From contig CAMLHL010000094.1 of the NCBI GenBank assembly GCA_946479855.1, forward strand, positions 1 through 8,666: a DNA stretch of 8,666 bases, in the 5' to 3' direction. The notes beneath the pieces were generated by a model, which worked only from the letters and a program-made list of their open reading frames with translations, did no database searches and had not been told where the DNA came from. Below, in pieces: positions 1 through 8,666 of this stretch (its first letter is position 1; every line of letters begins with the position of its first letter). A program made the position numbers and the translations under genes. Origin of the DNA: an uncultured Pseudomonadota bacterium (lineage in GTDB: Bacteria; Pseudomonadota; Gammaproteobacteria; Burkholderiales; Rhodocyclaceae).

Positions 1-848
1 CGCAGGGTTTCGGTCAGTTCCAGGTTGCGCCGGGTGGCGAGGTCGAGGCCGAGATAGGCGCCCTCGATCTCGACGGTCAAGCCGCGCAAATGCGGCAACT
101 TGCCCGACTGCGTCGCCTGCGCATACTGCAGCAGTGCGCCGGCGGCGCCAATGGCCGGCTTCATGCCTTCGGCACCGAAGCCGGCCAGCGAGGCGACCTC
201 GAACTGGTCGCAGAGCAGCCGCTTGGCCGAGTCGAAATCGAAATACCAGTCCGGCTGGCGAGTCCGAGCGACCTCAAGCCCGAAGTTCGGCGTCCAGCTT
301 TCCGGGTAGAGGATTTCGGCCGGGCGGATGCGTTCCAGCGTCGCCGGAATCTGCTCGGCCGGCACTTCGATCAGCACGAACTCGCCGCTGGCCAGATTCA
401 GCCGGGCGAGGCCGGCGGTATTGCGCAGCGTAGTCACGGCCAGCAGCCAAAGATCCTGCTTGTCGTCGATCAGCGCCGCGTCGGTCAGCGTACCCGGTGT
501 CACAATCCGCGCCACGGCACGTTCGACCGGGCCCTTGCTGGTCGCCGGATCGCCGATCTGCTCGCAGATCACCGCCGACTCGCCGAGCTTGACCAGGCGG
601 GCAAGGTAGGGCTCGAGCGAATGGAAGGGCACGCCACACATCTTGATCGGAACGCCGGCCGACTGGCCGCGTGTCGTCAGCGTGATGTCGAGCAGGCGCG
701 CCGCTTTTTCCGCATCTTCGTAGAACAACTCGTAGAAATCACCCATCCGATAGAAGAGCAGGGTGTTCGGATGATTCGCTTTCAGTCCGAGATACTGCTT
801 CATCATCGGAGTGTGTTTGGAGAGATCGGGAGCGGTATCTTTAACCAT
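1..848 (-). CDS. mutS: DNA mismatch repair protein MutS, N-terminal part (truncated by window edge)
   Basis: MutS recognises mismatches and small loops in newly replicated DNA and recruits MutL. Reading the minus strand from the ATG at 848 gives 282 codons that run off the window edge, so only about a third of a normal protein of roughly 850-880 residues is present. Domain I (mismatch binding) begins near residue 12 and includes the diagnostic F-Y-E motif at residues 38-40 (context [12 protein letters not shown]), whose Phe and Glu contact the mispaired base. It continues through the conserved stretches [14 protein letters not shown] and CEQIGDP. Connector domain II follows from about residue 130, and the start of the lever region is reached at the edge. 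The ATPase and dimer domains lie outside. It is the last visible gene of the menD-queF-mutS run, 23 bases after queF. No Shine-Dalgarno sequence is evident before the ATG, so translation may depend on coupling to queF. Confidence 0.96.
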   Translation of the reverse strand, partial: MVKDTAPDLSKHTPMMKQYLGLKANHPNTLLFYRMGDFYELFYEDAEKAARLLDITLTTRGQSAGVPIKMCGVPFHSLEPYLARLVKLGESAVICEQIGDPATSKGPVERAVARIVTPGTLTDAALIDDKQDLWLLAVTTLRNTAGLARLNLASGEFVLIEVPAEQIPATLERIRPAEILYPESWTPNFGLEVARTRQPDWYFDFDSAKRLLCDQFEVASLAGFGAEGMKPAIGAAGALLQYAQATQSGKLPHLRGLTVEIEGAYLGLDLATRRNLELTETL

Positions 849-871
849 TGATGGGTGGATTGTTGTTTTGG

Positions 872-1726
872 TTATTGGCGGATTTCGCGCGTGTTGTCAG
901 GGGGGGCGAAGTCGCCCGTGCTGCGGAAAGGGTTGATGTCGAGGCCGCCACGCCGCGTGTAGCGGGCGTGGACGGCCAGCGCCTCGGGGCAGCAATGCAG
1001 CTGAATGTCCGTAAAGATGCGTTCGACGCATTGCTCGTGAAATTCGTTGTGGTTGCGGAAGGAAACGATGTAGCGCAGCAGCCCGGCGCGGTCGATCGGT
1101 GCCCCGCGATAGCGGATGACGACCATGGCCCAGTCCGGCTGCCCGGTGACCAGGCAGTTGGATTTGAGCAAGTGCGAATACAGCGTTTCTTCGACCGTGT
1201 CGCCCGGCAAGGTCGCCAGAAGATCGGGCGCCGGCTGGTAACGGTCGCAGGCGATATCGAGTTCGTCGAGCAGGATGCCGGCAGGCACGCCAATGCGTGC
1301 TTTGGGCTGTTGCGAGAGCGGTTCAAGGGCGACCGCGACAGGGCTGCCGGCCGCTGCGGAGAGATCGCGGGTCATCGTGGCGCCGACGGCCTCAAGATTA
1401 TCGAAGGAAGTCTGGTTGAAGGAGTTCAGGTAGAGCTTGAAGGACTTTGATTCGATCAGGTTCGGGCTGCTTGCCGGCACCCGGAAAGTGCCGATGGCAA
1501 CGACTGGCTTGCCTTTGGCGTTCAGCCACGACAGTTCGTAGGCATTCCACAGGTCCTCGCCAACGAAGGGCTGCGCGCCCTCGGTGATGCCGAGTTCGCC
1601 GCGTTTGAGCTGGCGCGGGATCGGATAGAGCAGTTCCGGCGCGTAGTGGCTCTGGTATTCCGTCGCCTTGCCGAGCGGGGAAGCGTGGCTGGGATCGGCG
1701 GGCGCCTGGTAGGAGGTTGAAGTCAT
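872..1726 (-). CDS. queF: NADPH-dependent 7-cyano-7-deazaguanine (preQ0) reductase QueF
   Basis: QueF reduces the nitrile of preQ0 to the aminomethyl group of preQ1 using two NADPH, the last free-base step before queuosine is inserted into tRNA; it is cytosolic. At 284 residues it is the long, two-domain form, matching the E. coli protein (282). Visible family marks, numbered from the chosen start, are the NADPH-binding signature [16 protein letters not shown] (91-106), the nucleophilic Cys191 in [14 protein letters not shown] with the partner Asp198, and the block [17 protein letters not shown] (222-238). The C-terminus [14 protein letters not shown] is also typical. An in-frame ATG ten codons upstream (1756) has a slightly better AGG spacing, but the 1726 start already gives full E. 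coli-like length, so I prefer it. The gene sits between menD and mutS on the same strand, without a visible terminator on either side. Confidence 0.95.
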   Translation of the reverse strand: MTSTSYQAPADPSHASPLGKATEYQSHYAPELLYPIPRQLKRGELGITEGAQPFVGEDLWNAYELSWLNAKGKPVVAIGTFRVPASSPNLIESKSFKLYLNSFNQTSFDNLEAVGATMTRDLSAAAGSPVAVALEPLSQQPKARIGVPAGILLDELDIACDRYQPAPDLLATLPGDTVEETLYSHLLKSNCLVTGQPDWAMVVIRYRGAPIDRAGLLRYIVSFRNHNEFHEQCVERIFTDIQLHCCPEALAVHARYTRRGGLDINPFRSTGDFAPPDNTREIRQ

Positions 1727-1772
1727 GGCGGTGGATTTTACCTGCAAGGCCGGCATCGGATGCCTGACAAGG

Positions 1773-3386
1773 TCAGGACGATTTCAGTTCGATCAGGTGC
1801 GGACCGCCGGCCGTTAGTGCTGTACGCAGAGTCGCTCGAAACATCTCAGTGGAGTCGGCGCTGGCGTAGGCGATGCCGAAGGCCTTGGCGGCATGTTCAA
1901 AATCGATGTTTTGCGGTGTCCGCCAGCCAGCAACGAATTCGGGTAGCCCGCGCTGGGGCAGATGGTCGAAAATCCCCCCGCCGCCGTTGTTGACCGTAAC
2001 GATGACCAGATTGCGTTCACGGGCGATGGCAAGTCCACCGATGTCGTGCTGGCCGGTCAGGTCACCGATCAGGGCGACGGTTCGCCCATGGCTGGCAGCA
2101 ATGCCAGCCGCCGTGGAGATGTTGCCGTCGATGCCGCTGGCGCCCCGGTTGGCATGAATTTGCAACGCCTTGTTTGAATGCCCGGAATGGGTGTCGAGCT
2201 GACGAATCGCCAGCGAATTGCCGACGAAGAGGGCGGTATCGTCGGGCAGTTCGTCGATCAGCGCCTGGATATGGCCGGGTTCGGCCTGCGCCTGTGCATC
2301 GGCTTCCAGGGTGGCGAAACCCGTCAACCAGGTGTCGGCGGCTGGCATCGGAGCGGCTTCCAGCAGGGCGTGGCAAATGGCTGCCGGCTCGATGCGCAGC
2401 AGATGCGTCAGGTGATGTGCCGGATCGATCCAGCGCGGCCAGGGATCGGCCAGCACATGGGTTTCCGTGATGCCGGCGACGAAATTCTGGAGGTTGCGCG
2501 TCACCGGGTAGGCGCCGACACGAATCACCCATTCCGGTCGGCATTGCCCGGTGACCCCCGGATCGTTCAGCCAGTCGTTGTAGCGAACACAGAGATGCGA
2601 TCGGTCATGCGATCCGTAGCGCAGGCCGGACAGCGGCTCGGCCAGGATCGGGCAACGCAGGTGGGCCGCCAGGGCCGCCAGTGCTTCGTTCTGGCCTTGG
2701 CGCGGTGGCATTTCACCACAGACGATGACGCCGGGTCGGCCCGAGATGCGCCGGGCCAGATCGCGAATTTCATTGTGGTCAGGCAGCAGGGCGGGGAGCC
2801 CCCTGCGAATCGCCGCCGGGATGCTGTCCGGGAGAGGGGGCGAAACCGGCAGCAAGGGTTCGCAAAAAGGCTGGTTGATATGGACTGGCCCGGGGTGGGG
2901 CCAGGTCGCCTGCTCGCAGGCCTGGGCTGCCAGTCGATGCAGATACCCTGCGGCGAATTCCTGTTGTGGGGTGCCTAGTGCATGGCTGGCCCGCACATGC
3001 GAACCGAACAGCCCCAACTGATCGATTGTCTGGTTGGCGCCGCAGCCCTGGAGTTCCGGTGGGCGATCGGCGGAGAGCAGGATCAGCGGCACGCCGGACT
3101 GGCTGGCTTCGATCACTGCCGGGAGCCAGTTGGCCGGTGCCGTTCCCGAAGTGGCGAGAAGGAGGACCGGGCGTTGGCTGGCCTTGGCGATGCCCAACCC
3201 GAAAAATGCTGCGCTGCGCTCGTCGACCGCGACTTGGCAACGCAGGCGAGGCTGGCGCAGCAGGGCCAGGGCCAGCGGAGTCGAGCGCGATCCCGGCGAA
3301 ATGACGGCATCGGTGACCCCCGCCGCGACGAAACCGGCGATCATGGCCTGGGACCAGTGAAAATTGAGCGTGCCGGTATCGGTCAT
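1773..3386 (-). CDS. menD: 2-succinyl-5-enolpyruvyl-6-hydroxy-3-cyclohexene-1-carboxylate synthase MenD
   Basis: MenD is a thiamine-diphosphate enzyme that joins isochorismate and 2-oxoglutarate (with decarboxylation) to give SEPHCHC, the first committed step of classical menaquinone synthesis. The 537-residue protein is full length. In order, it shows an N-terminal Pyr domain with [13 protein letters not shown] (30-42), the catalytic-type Glu56 in [12 protein letters not shown], and SADRPPEL plus GANQTIDQ (105-123). A central domain follows, then a C-terminal PP domain with NRGASGIDG (413-421) and the ThDP/Mg motif GDLT...NNGGGGIF (441-473). No key motif is missing. The reading frame is open to an ATG at 3446, but family similarity begins soon after the ATG at 3386, and a TACAAT box lies between the two, so 3386 is chosen. 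Its ribosome site is weak. It is the first gene of the menD-queF-mutS run. No other men gene is in the window, so the rest of the pathway must lie elsewhere if it functions. Confidence 0.95.
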   Translation of the reverse strand: MTDTGTLNFHWSQAMIAGFVAAGVTDAVISPGSRSTPLALALLRQPRLRCQVAVDERSAAFFGLGIAKASQRPVLLLATSGTAPANWLPAVIEASQSGVPLILLSADRPPELQGCGANQTIDQLGLFGSHVRASHALGTPQQEFAAGYLHRLAAQACEQATWPHPGPVHINQPFCEPLLPVSPPLPDSIPAAIRRGLPALLPDHNEIRDLARRISGRPGVIVCGEMPPRQGQNEALAALAAHLRCPILAEPLSGLRYGSHDRSHLCVRYNDWLNDPGVTGQCRPEWVIRVGAYPVTRNLQNFVAGITETHVLADPWPRWIDPAHHLTHLLRIEPAAICHALLEAAPMPAADTWLTGFATLEADAQAQAEPGHIQALIDELPDDTALFVGNSLAIRQLDTHSGHSNKALQIHANRGASGIDGNISTAAGIAASHGRTVALIGDLTGQHDIGGLAIARERNLVIVTVNNGGGGIFDHLPQRGLPEFVAGWRTPQNIDFEHAAKAFGIAYASADSTEMFRATLRTALTAGGPHLIELKSS

Positions 3387-3415
3387 GGCTTTCGCATTGG
3401 CGTTGAGAGACCGAA

Positions 3416-3421
3416 ATTGTA
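3416..3421 (-). promoter_or_regulatory. Candidate -10 box for the menD-queF-mutS operon
   Basis: Read on the minus strand, this is TACAAT, five of six matches to the sigma-70 -10 consensus, about 30 bases before the menD ATG at 3386. No convincing -35 box is seen at the usual spacing in this GC-rich stretch, so the call rests on one element and on its position between the two possible menD starts. Confidence 0.35.
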
Positions 3422-3456
3422 GTCGCTGCGTCTCGCCCCGGGCCATCGCACCGTGC

Positions 3457-3462
3457 TATTAT
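3457..3462 (+). promoter_or_regulatory. Candidate -10 box for tRNA-Asp
   Basis: TATTAT (five of six to consensus) lies 42 bases before the mature tRNA 5' end. It is followed by a GC-rich stretch (TCGCCCCG), as often seen in discriminators of stable-RNA promoters under stringent control. No clear -35 box is visible. Transcription would begin near 3469, giving a leader of about 35 bases to be removed by RNase P. Confidence 0.35.
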
Positions 3463-3504
3463 TCGCCCCGTTCTTGCTGCCCGGGTTTCCTGGTGGCCCA
3501 ACGC

Positions 3505-3581
3505 GGAGTGGTAGTTCAGTTGGTTAGAATACCGGCCTGTCACGCCGGGGGTCGCGGGTTCGAGTCCCGTCCACTCCGCCA
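3505..3581 (+). tRNA. tRNA-Asp (anticodon GUC)
   Basis: A complete 77-base cloverleaf can be folded by eye. The acceptor strands GGAGTGG (3505-3511) and CCACTCC (3571-3577) pair perfectly over seven bases. The D arm contains AGTTGGTTA. The anticodon stem CCGGC/GCCGG (3532-3536 and 3544-3548) encloses the loop CTGTCAC with anticodon GTC at 3539-3541, which reads Asp codons GAC and GAU. The T arm is GCGGG-TTCGAGT-CCCGT. The discriminator is G3578 and the 3' CCA (3579-3581) is encoded. The sequence is close to E. coli tRNA-Asp as I recall it. tRNAs with a GUN anticodon are the queuosine substrates, so its G34 is a likely target of the pathway in which nearby QueF acts. The gene is intact, with no integrase or duplicated 3' end nearby. 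Confidence 0.97.
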
Positions 3582-3597
3582 AGCGAAAAAATGAAAG

Positions 3598-3627
3598 CCG
3601 CACCCTGTAATAGGTTGCGGTTTTTTT
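3598..3627. terminator. Intrinsic terminator after tRNA-Asp, probably bidirectional (also serves smpB)
   Basis: CCGCACCCT (3598-3606), a five-base loop, and AGGTTGCGG (3612-3620) form a nine-position stem with one C/T mismatch, followed by seven T (3621-3627). This is a standard rho-independent terminator for the tRNA on the plus strand. On the minus strand the same stem is followed by CTTTCATTTTTTCG, also T-rich, so it could end smpB transcripts arriving from the right. Confidence 0.85.
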
Positions 3628-3662
3628 GTTGGTGCGATTTCTATCGCTCGCAGGGGTAAAGG

Positions 3663-4112
3663 CTAGCGCAGGCGCTCCTTGATGGCGCGCTGTGCTTCGC
3701 GCTTGGTGTCCTTGTCCAGTGCGTCGGCCCGCTTGTCGTATTGCTTCTTTCCCTTGGCCAGGCCGACGTCGAGCTTGATCCGGCCGCGCACGAAATGCAG
3801 GTCGAGGGGCACCAGCGCGTAACCGGCCCGCTCGACCTTGCCGATCAGCTTGCTGATTTCCTTGGCGTGCAGCAGCAGTTTGCGGGTGCGGGTCGGGTCA
3901 TGGGAGACATGGGTCGAGGCGGTGGCCAACGGCGAGATGTGCATGCCGATCAGGTAAAGCTCGCCGCCCTTGATGATGACGTAGGATTCCTTGATGTTCA
4001 TCCGCCCGGCACGAATGGCTTTGACCTCCCAGCCTTCGAGGACGATGCCGGCCTCGTACTTTTCTTCGACGAAGTAGTCGTGAAAGGCTTTTTTGTTGAC
4101 GGTGATGCTCAT
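3663..4112 (-). CDS. smpB: SsrA-binding protein SmpB (trans-translation)
   Basis: SmpB binds tmRNA (SsrA) and carries it to ribosomes stalled on broken mRNAs, so that the peptide is tagged for degradation and the ribosome is freed. The 149-residue length is normal. Family marks are NKKAFHDYF near the N-terminus, [11 protein letters not shown] (27-37), an OB-fold core, [11 protein letters not shown] (72-82), and [12 protein letters not shown] (117-128). A basic tail, predicted to become helical in the ribosomal mRNA channel, ends in KERLR. The start is the first in-frame ATG and gives the expected N-terminus; the upstream ribosome site is weak. The gene is divergent from ratA and rnfH, the same arrangement as smpB/ratA-ratB in E. 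coli, and convergent with tRNA-Asp. The tmRNA gene itself is not in the window. Confidence 0.97.
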   Translation of the reverse strand: MSITVNKKAFHDYFVEEKYEAGIVLEGWEVKAIRAGRMNIKESYVIIKGGELYLIGMHISPLATASTHVSHDPTRTRKLLLHAKEISKLIGKVERAGYALVPLDLHFVRGRIKLDVGLAKGKKQYDKRADALDKDTKREAQRAIKERLR

Positions 4113-4132
4113 GCTGCCGGGCGATCCATTAA

Positions 4133-4157
4133 AATTGCAATTCTACAGGATACAGGA
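4133..4157. promoter_or_regulatory. smpB/ratA divergent intergenic region: palindrome plus tandem heptamer
   Basis: The 58-base gap between the divergent smpB and ratA starts contains a perfect 10-base palindrome AATTGCAATT (4133-4142), then two directly adjacent copies of TACAGGA (4144-4150 and 4151-4157). On the minus strand, TTTAAT overlaps the palindrome and could be an smpB -10 box. The second TACAGGA supplies AGGA, about 13 bases before the ratA ATG, which is long for a ribosome site. The repeats are seen directly; a regulatory role is inference. Confidence 0.35.
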
Positions 4158-4170
4158 ACACCCTCGCTGC

Positions 4171-4614
4171 ATGGCCCAGGTTGAAAAGACAGTGTTGATC
4201 GAGCAGTCCGCCGAACGCATGTTCGAGTTGGTGGATCGTTGCGAGGATTACCCGGCTTTCCTGCCGTGGTGCAGCCATACCGAGGTCAAGTTCCGCGATG
4301 CGGCGAAGACGGTCGGGACGCTGCACATCAACTACCATTCGGTGAAATCGTCCTTTACGACCGAGAACGACAAGGAATTTCCCCGACTGATGAACATCCG
4401 TCTGGTCGATGGCCCCTTTCGCCGGCTCGAAGGCGCCTGGCACTTCAAGGCCCTGGCCGAGAATGCCTGCAAGATCGAATTTCGCTTGCATTACGAATTT
4501 TCCAGCAAATTGTTCGAGAAGGTGATCGGCCCGGTATTCAGCCATATTGCGAATACCTTCGTCGATGCCTTTGTGCGCCGCGCCGCACAGGTTTATGGAG
4601 TCAGCCATGGCTGA
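4171..4614 (+). CDS. ratA: RatA family protein (SRPBCC / Coq10-like, START-type fold)
   Basis: This 147-residue protein belongs to the RatA/Coq10 (polyketide cyclase-like) family of the SRPBCC superfamily, which forms a helix-grip fold with a hydrophobic pocket. E. coli RatA was reported to bind 50S subunits and block 70S assembly, hence 'ribosome association toxin'; the mitochondrial relative Coq10 binds ubiquinone. Diagnostic stretches are VEKTVLIEQSAERMFELVD at the N-terminus, the block YPAFLPWC (27-34), GPFRRLEGAWHF (81-92), and the C-terminal helix ending VDAFVRRAAQVYG. The frame stays open to 4093, but that part would overlap smpB and does not resemble the family, so the ATG at 4171 is chosen. 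It overlaps rnfH by 8 bases, indicating translational coupling. The toxin label is by family only; a lipid or quinone-chaperone role is equally possible. Confidence 0.92.
   Translation: MAQVEKTVLIEQSAERMFELVDRCEDYPAFLPWCSHTEVKFRDAAKTVGTLHINYHSVKSSFTTENDKEFPRLMNIRLVDGPFRRLEGAWHFKALAENACKIEFRLHYEFSSKLFEKVIGPVFSHIANTFVDAFVRRAAQVYGVSHG
4597..4600 (+). promoter_or_regulatory. Ribosome binding site that sets the rnfH start
   Basis: GGAG lies six bases before the ATG at 4607, inside the last codons of ratA. It selects this start over the upstream in-frame ATG at 4547, and over the internal ATG at 4616, which is also in frame. Confidence 0.7.
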
Positions 4615-4936
4615 AATGCTGAATATTGAAGTCTGTTATGCGATGTCCGACAAGCAGGAACTTGTTCGGGTCAGGCTGCCCGAGGGCGCAACGTTGCAGC
4701 AAGCGTTGGAGGCTTCCGGGCTGTTGGTCAAGTATCCGGAAATCGACCTGAAGAAAAACAAGTTCGGCATCTGGAACAAGCTGTCCAGGCCGGAATCGTC
4801 GTTGCGCGACAAGGATCGCATCGAGATCTACCGGCCGCTCATTGCCGATCCCAAGGAGGTCCGCAAACAGCGGGCCGCCGAAGGCAAGGTCATGAAAAAA
4901 GGCGCCGGGGATGCCGACGCCTCTGCCGAGGGCTGA
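4607..4936 (+). CDS. rnfH: RnfH family protein (RatB, UPF0125), ubiquitin-like beta-grasp
   Basis: This is a 109-residue protein of the RnfH/RatB family, small beta-grasp proteins found beside ratA in many proteobacteria. Their biochemical role is not established. The RnfH name comes from an rnf cluster in Rhodobacter and the RatB name from its E. coli position. Family marks are IEVCYAMSDKQELVRVRLPEG (7-27), the segment TLQQALEASGLL, FGIWNK (53-58), and the signature DRIEIYRPLIADPKEVRKQRA (70-90). The tail after residue 92 is charged and low in complexity. The start overlaps the ratA stop by 8 bases and is preceded by GGAG, so the two proteins are probably made in a fixed ratio. Antitoxin activity has been considered because of the pairing, but the sequence does not show it. 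Confidence 0.93.
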   Translation: MAEMLNIEVCYAMSDKQELVRVRLPEGATLQQALEASGLLVKYPEIDLKKNKFGIWNKLSRPESSLRDKDRIEIYRPLIADPKEVRKQRAAEGKVMKKGAGDADASAEG

Positions 4937-4950
4937 GTCCGGAATCCTGC

Positions 4951-6971
<2,021 letters not shown>

Positions 6972-6989
6972 TCGACTTCGTCTTTCAGA

Positions 6990-7014
6990 GGGCGGCTCCG
7001 GTAGCCGCCCTTTT
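6990..7014 (+). terminator. Hairpin with short T run between guaB and guaA (terminator or attenuating element)
   Basis: GGGCGGCT (6990-6997), loop CCGGT, and AGCCGCCC (7003-7010) form a perfect, very GC-rich 8-bp stem followed directly by TTTTC. It lies after the guaB stop and ends only 17 bases before the guaA ATG. The T run is short, so partial termination, with some read-through into guaA, is more likely than a full stop. No separate guaA promoter is obvious in the remaining bases. Confidence 0.7.
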
Positions 7015-7031
7015 CATTCAAGGTCTTGAAA

Positions 7032-8666
7032 ATGTCTCACCAGAAAATCCTCATTCTCGATTTCGGTTCCCAGGTCACCCAGCTGATCGCCCGTCGCGTG
7101 CGCGAAGCCAAGGTTTTCTGCGAAATCCACCCGTACGACGTTTCCGAAGAATTCATCCGTAACTACGGCGCCAAGGGCATCATTTTGTCCGGCGGCCCGA
7201 GTTCCGTGACCGAGGGCGATACGCCGCGGGCGCCGGAGGTGGTTTTCCAATTGGGCGTGCCGGTGCTCGGCATCTGTTACGGCATGCAGACCATGGCCCA
7301 GCAACTGGGCGGCAAGGTGATGACCGCCGAGGCGGCCGGCAAGGCCCGCGAATTCGGCTACTCGGAAGTCCGCGCCCACGGCCATACCGCGCTGCTCAAT
7401 GACATCGCCGACTTCTACAGCCCGGAAGGCCATGGCATGCTCAAGGTCTGGATGAGCCACGGCGACTCGGTAATGGACCTGCCGGCCGGTTTCATCAAGA
7501 TGGCCTCGACCGCATCGTGCCCGATTGCCGCGATGGCCGACGAGACGCGCAAGTTCTACGCCGTCCAGTTCCACCCGGAAGTGACGCATACCCAGCAGGG
7601 GCGCGCCATTCTCGAACGCTTCGTGCATGGCATCTGCGGTTGCGGCACCGACTGGGTGATGGGCGACTACATTGCCGAAGCTGTCGATGCCATCCAGCGC
7701 CAGGTCGGCGATGAGGAAGTCATCCTCGGTCTTTCCGGTGGCGTTGATTCCAGCGTCGCTGCAGCGCTTATCCACAAGGCGATCGGCGACCAGCTGACCT
7801 GCGTTTTCGTCGATCACGGCCTGCTCCGCCTGAACGAAGGCGACATGGTGATGGAAATGTTCGCCCGCAACCTTGGCGTCAAGGTCATCCGTGTCGATGC
7901 GGTCGACGACTTTATGAGTCAACTTTCTGGTGTCTCCGATCCGGAACAGAAGCGCAAGATCATCGGCAAGGAATTCGTCGAGATCTTCCAGGCTGAGTCC
8001 AAGAAGCTCTCAGCCGCCAAATGGCTGGCCCAGGGCACCATCTACCCGGACGTGATCGAATCGGCCGGCAAGGGCAAGAAGGGTGCCCATACCATCAAGA
8101 GCCACCACAACGTCGGTGGCTTGCCGGAAGACATGCACCTCAAGCTGCTTGAGCCGCTGCGCGAATTGTTCAAGGATGAAGTCCGCGAGCTCGGCGTTGC
8201 GCTCGGCCTGCCGCGCGAGATGGTCTACCGCCACCCGTTCCCCGGCCCCGGCCTCGGCGTGCGTATCCTCGGCGAGGTCAAGCGCGAGTCGGCCAGCCTG
8301 CTGCAGCGTGCCGACGCCATCTTTATCGACGAGTTACGTGCGACACACGCGACCGAACGCGACGCTGCCGCCGGGTTCTGTTCCGACAAGGATATCGGCA
8401 AGAGCTGGTACGACCTGACCAGCCAGGCCTTTGCCGTCTTCTTGCCGGTCAAGAGCGTCGGCGTAATGGGCGACGGCCGGACCTACGAAAATGTCGTGGC
8501 CTTGCGTGCGGTAGTGACCAGCGACTTCATGACCGCCCACTGGGCGCATCTGCCCTATGAATTGCTCGGCCGCGTCTCGAACCGGATCATCAATGAAGTG
8601 CGAGGCTTGAACCGGGTGGTGTACGACATTTCGGGCAAGCCGCCGGCAACGATCGAATGGGAGTGA
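7032..8666 (+). CDS. guaA: GMP synthase (glutamine-hydrolysing) GuaA
   Basis: GuaA converts XMP, ATP and glutamine to GMP, completing the branch begun by GuaB. The 544 residues comprise an N-terminal class I glutamine amidotransferase domain with GGPSS (54-58), the nucleophile Cys82 in GICYGMQ, and the His181/Glu183 pair in FHPEVTHT. An ATP-pyrophosphatase domain follows, with the P-loop [11 protein letters not shown] (234-244), VDHGLLR (260-266) and [12 protein letters not shown] (357-368). The C-terminal dimerisation domain has [11 protein letters not shown] (401-411) and ends in the characteristic IEWE. It is about 19 residues longer than E. coli GuaA; the extra residues appear to lie around 435-458 ([16 protein letters not shown]...), a region I believe is commonly longer in betaproteobacteria. 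The ATG at 7032 has AAGG eight bases upstream; a TTG two codons earlier is the only near alternative. The stop codon is the last three bases of the window. Confidence 0.98.
   Translation: MSHQKILILDFGSQVTQLIARRVREAKVFCEIHPYDVSEEFIRNYGAKGIILSGGPSSVTEGDTPRAPEVVFQLGVPVLGICYGMQTMAQQLGGKVMTAEAAGKAREFGYSEVRAHGHTALLNDIADFYSPEGHGMLKVWMSHGDSVMDLPAGFIKMASTASCPIAAMADETRKFYAVQFHPEVTHTQQGRAILERFVHGICGCGTDWVMGDYIAEAVDAIQRQVGDEEVILGLSGGVDSSVAAALIHKAIGDQLTCVFVDHGLLRLNEGDMVMEMFARNLGVKVIRVDAVDDFMSQLSGVSDPEQKRKIIGKEFVEIFQAESKKLSAAKWLAQGTIYPDVIESAGKGKKGAHTIKSHHNVGGLPEDMHLKLLEPLRELFKDEVRELGVALGLPREMVYRHPFPGPGLGVRILGEVKRESASLLQRADAIFIDELRATHATERDAAAGFCSDKDIGKSWYDLTSQAFAVFLPVKSVGVMGDGRTYENVVALRAVVTSDFMTAHWAHLPYELLGRVSNRIINEVRGLNRVVYDISGKPPATIEWE

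Noticed and set aside
1763..1777. Short inverted repeat CCTGAC-AAG-GTCAGG at the menD stop codon, as a terminator between menD and queF
   Set aside because: Only a 6-bp stem with a 3-base loop and no T run; more likely chance. It does not break the operon prediction.
2178..2978. Open frame of 266 codons on the plus strand opposite menD, and a similar plus-strand frame at 90-851 opposite mutS
   Set aside because: Both are complementary to confidently identified genes and show no family motifs.
2779..3603. Minus-strand frame of 274 codons whose N-terminus reads WTGLEPATPGVTGRYSNQLNY
   Set aside because: This peptide is the well-known false translation of tRNA genes on the opposite strand (here tRNA-Asp), continued out of frame through menD.
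3505..3662. tRNA-Asp 3' end as an integration (att) site of a genomic island
   Set aside because: The tRNA is intact, there is no duplicated 3' end visible downstream, and housekeeping smpB follows within 82 bases with no integrase.
6972..7031. Purine riboswitch upstream of guaA
   Set aside because: The gap is too short for a purine aptamer, and only one simple hairpin is present; no conserved three-way junction elements are seen.
7014..7922. Open frame of 302 codons on the minus strand opposite guaA
   Set aside because: Antisense shadow of guaA; His/Asp/Val-rich composition typical of such frames and no domain recognised.

Overview
The window is a GC-rich, densely coded stretch of chromosome from a Gram-negative bacterium. 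Protein sequences and gene order (divergent smpB / ratA-rnfH, then guaB-guaA) point to a betaproteobacterium, most likely Rhodocyclales (Dechloromonas/Azonexus-like). That assignment rests on recognised protein style and synteny, not on a search. No mobile element, CRISPR array, phage gene, integrase or defence gene is visible. Every protein gene belongs to a known family, so I do not see a previously undescribed system here.

Left part (1-3386, all minus strand): a likely operon menD - queF - mutS, with gaps of about 46 and 23 bases. MenD is a ThDP enzyme of menaquinone synthesis. QueF makes preQ1 for queuosine tRNA modification. MutS starts mismatch repair, and only its N-terminal third is inside the window. 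The most informative point here is menD, because many betaproteobacteria rely on ubiquinone alone.

Middle part (3387-4112): an intergenic region with candidate back-to-back promoters, a complete tRNA-Asp(GUC) gene on the plus strand, a terminator hairpin that can serve both strands, and smpB (trans-translation) converging on it from the right.

Right-centre part (4113-5451): ratA and rnfH, overlapping by 8 bases and divergent from smpB, followed by a convergent secreted DUF4124 protein. A perfect 9-bp hairpin sits at the convergent junction and carries the DUF4124 stop codon in its loop.

Right part (5452-8666): a divergent promoter region with a perfect TATAAT, then guaB and guaA. These catalyse the two steps IMP -> XMP -> GMP. 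They are separated by 60 bases that hold a strong hairpin with a short T run. The window ends exactly at the guaA stop codon. There is no gene-free stretch longer than 300 bases.
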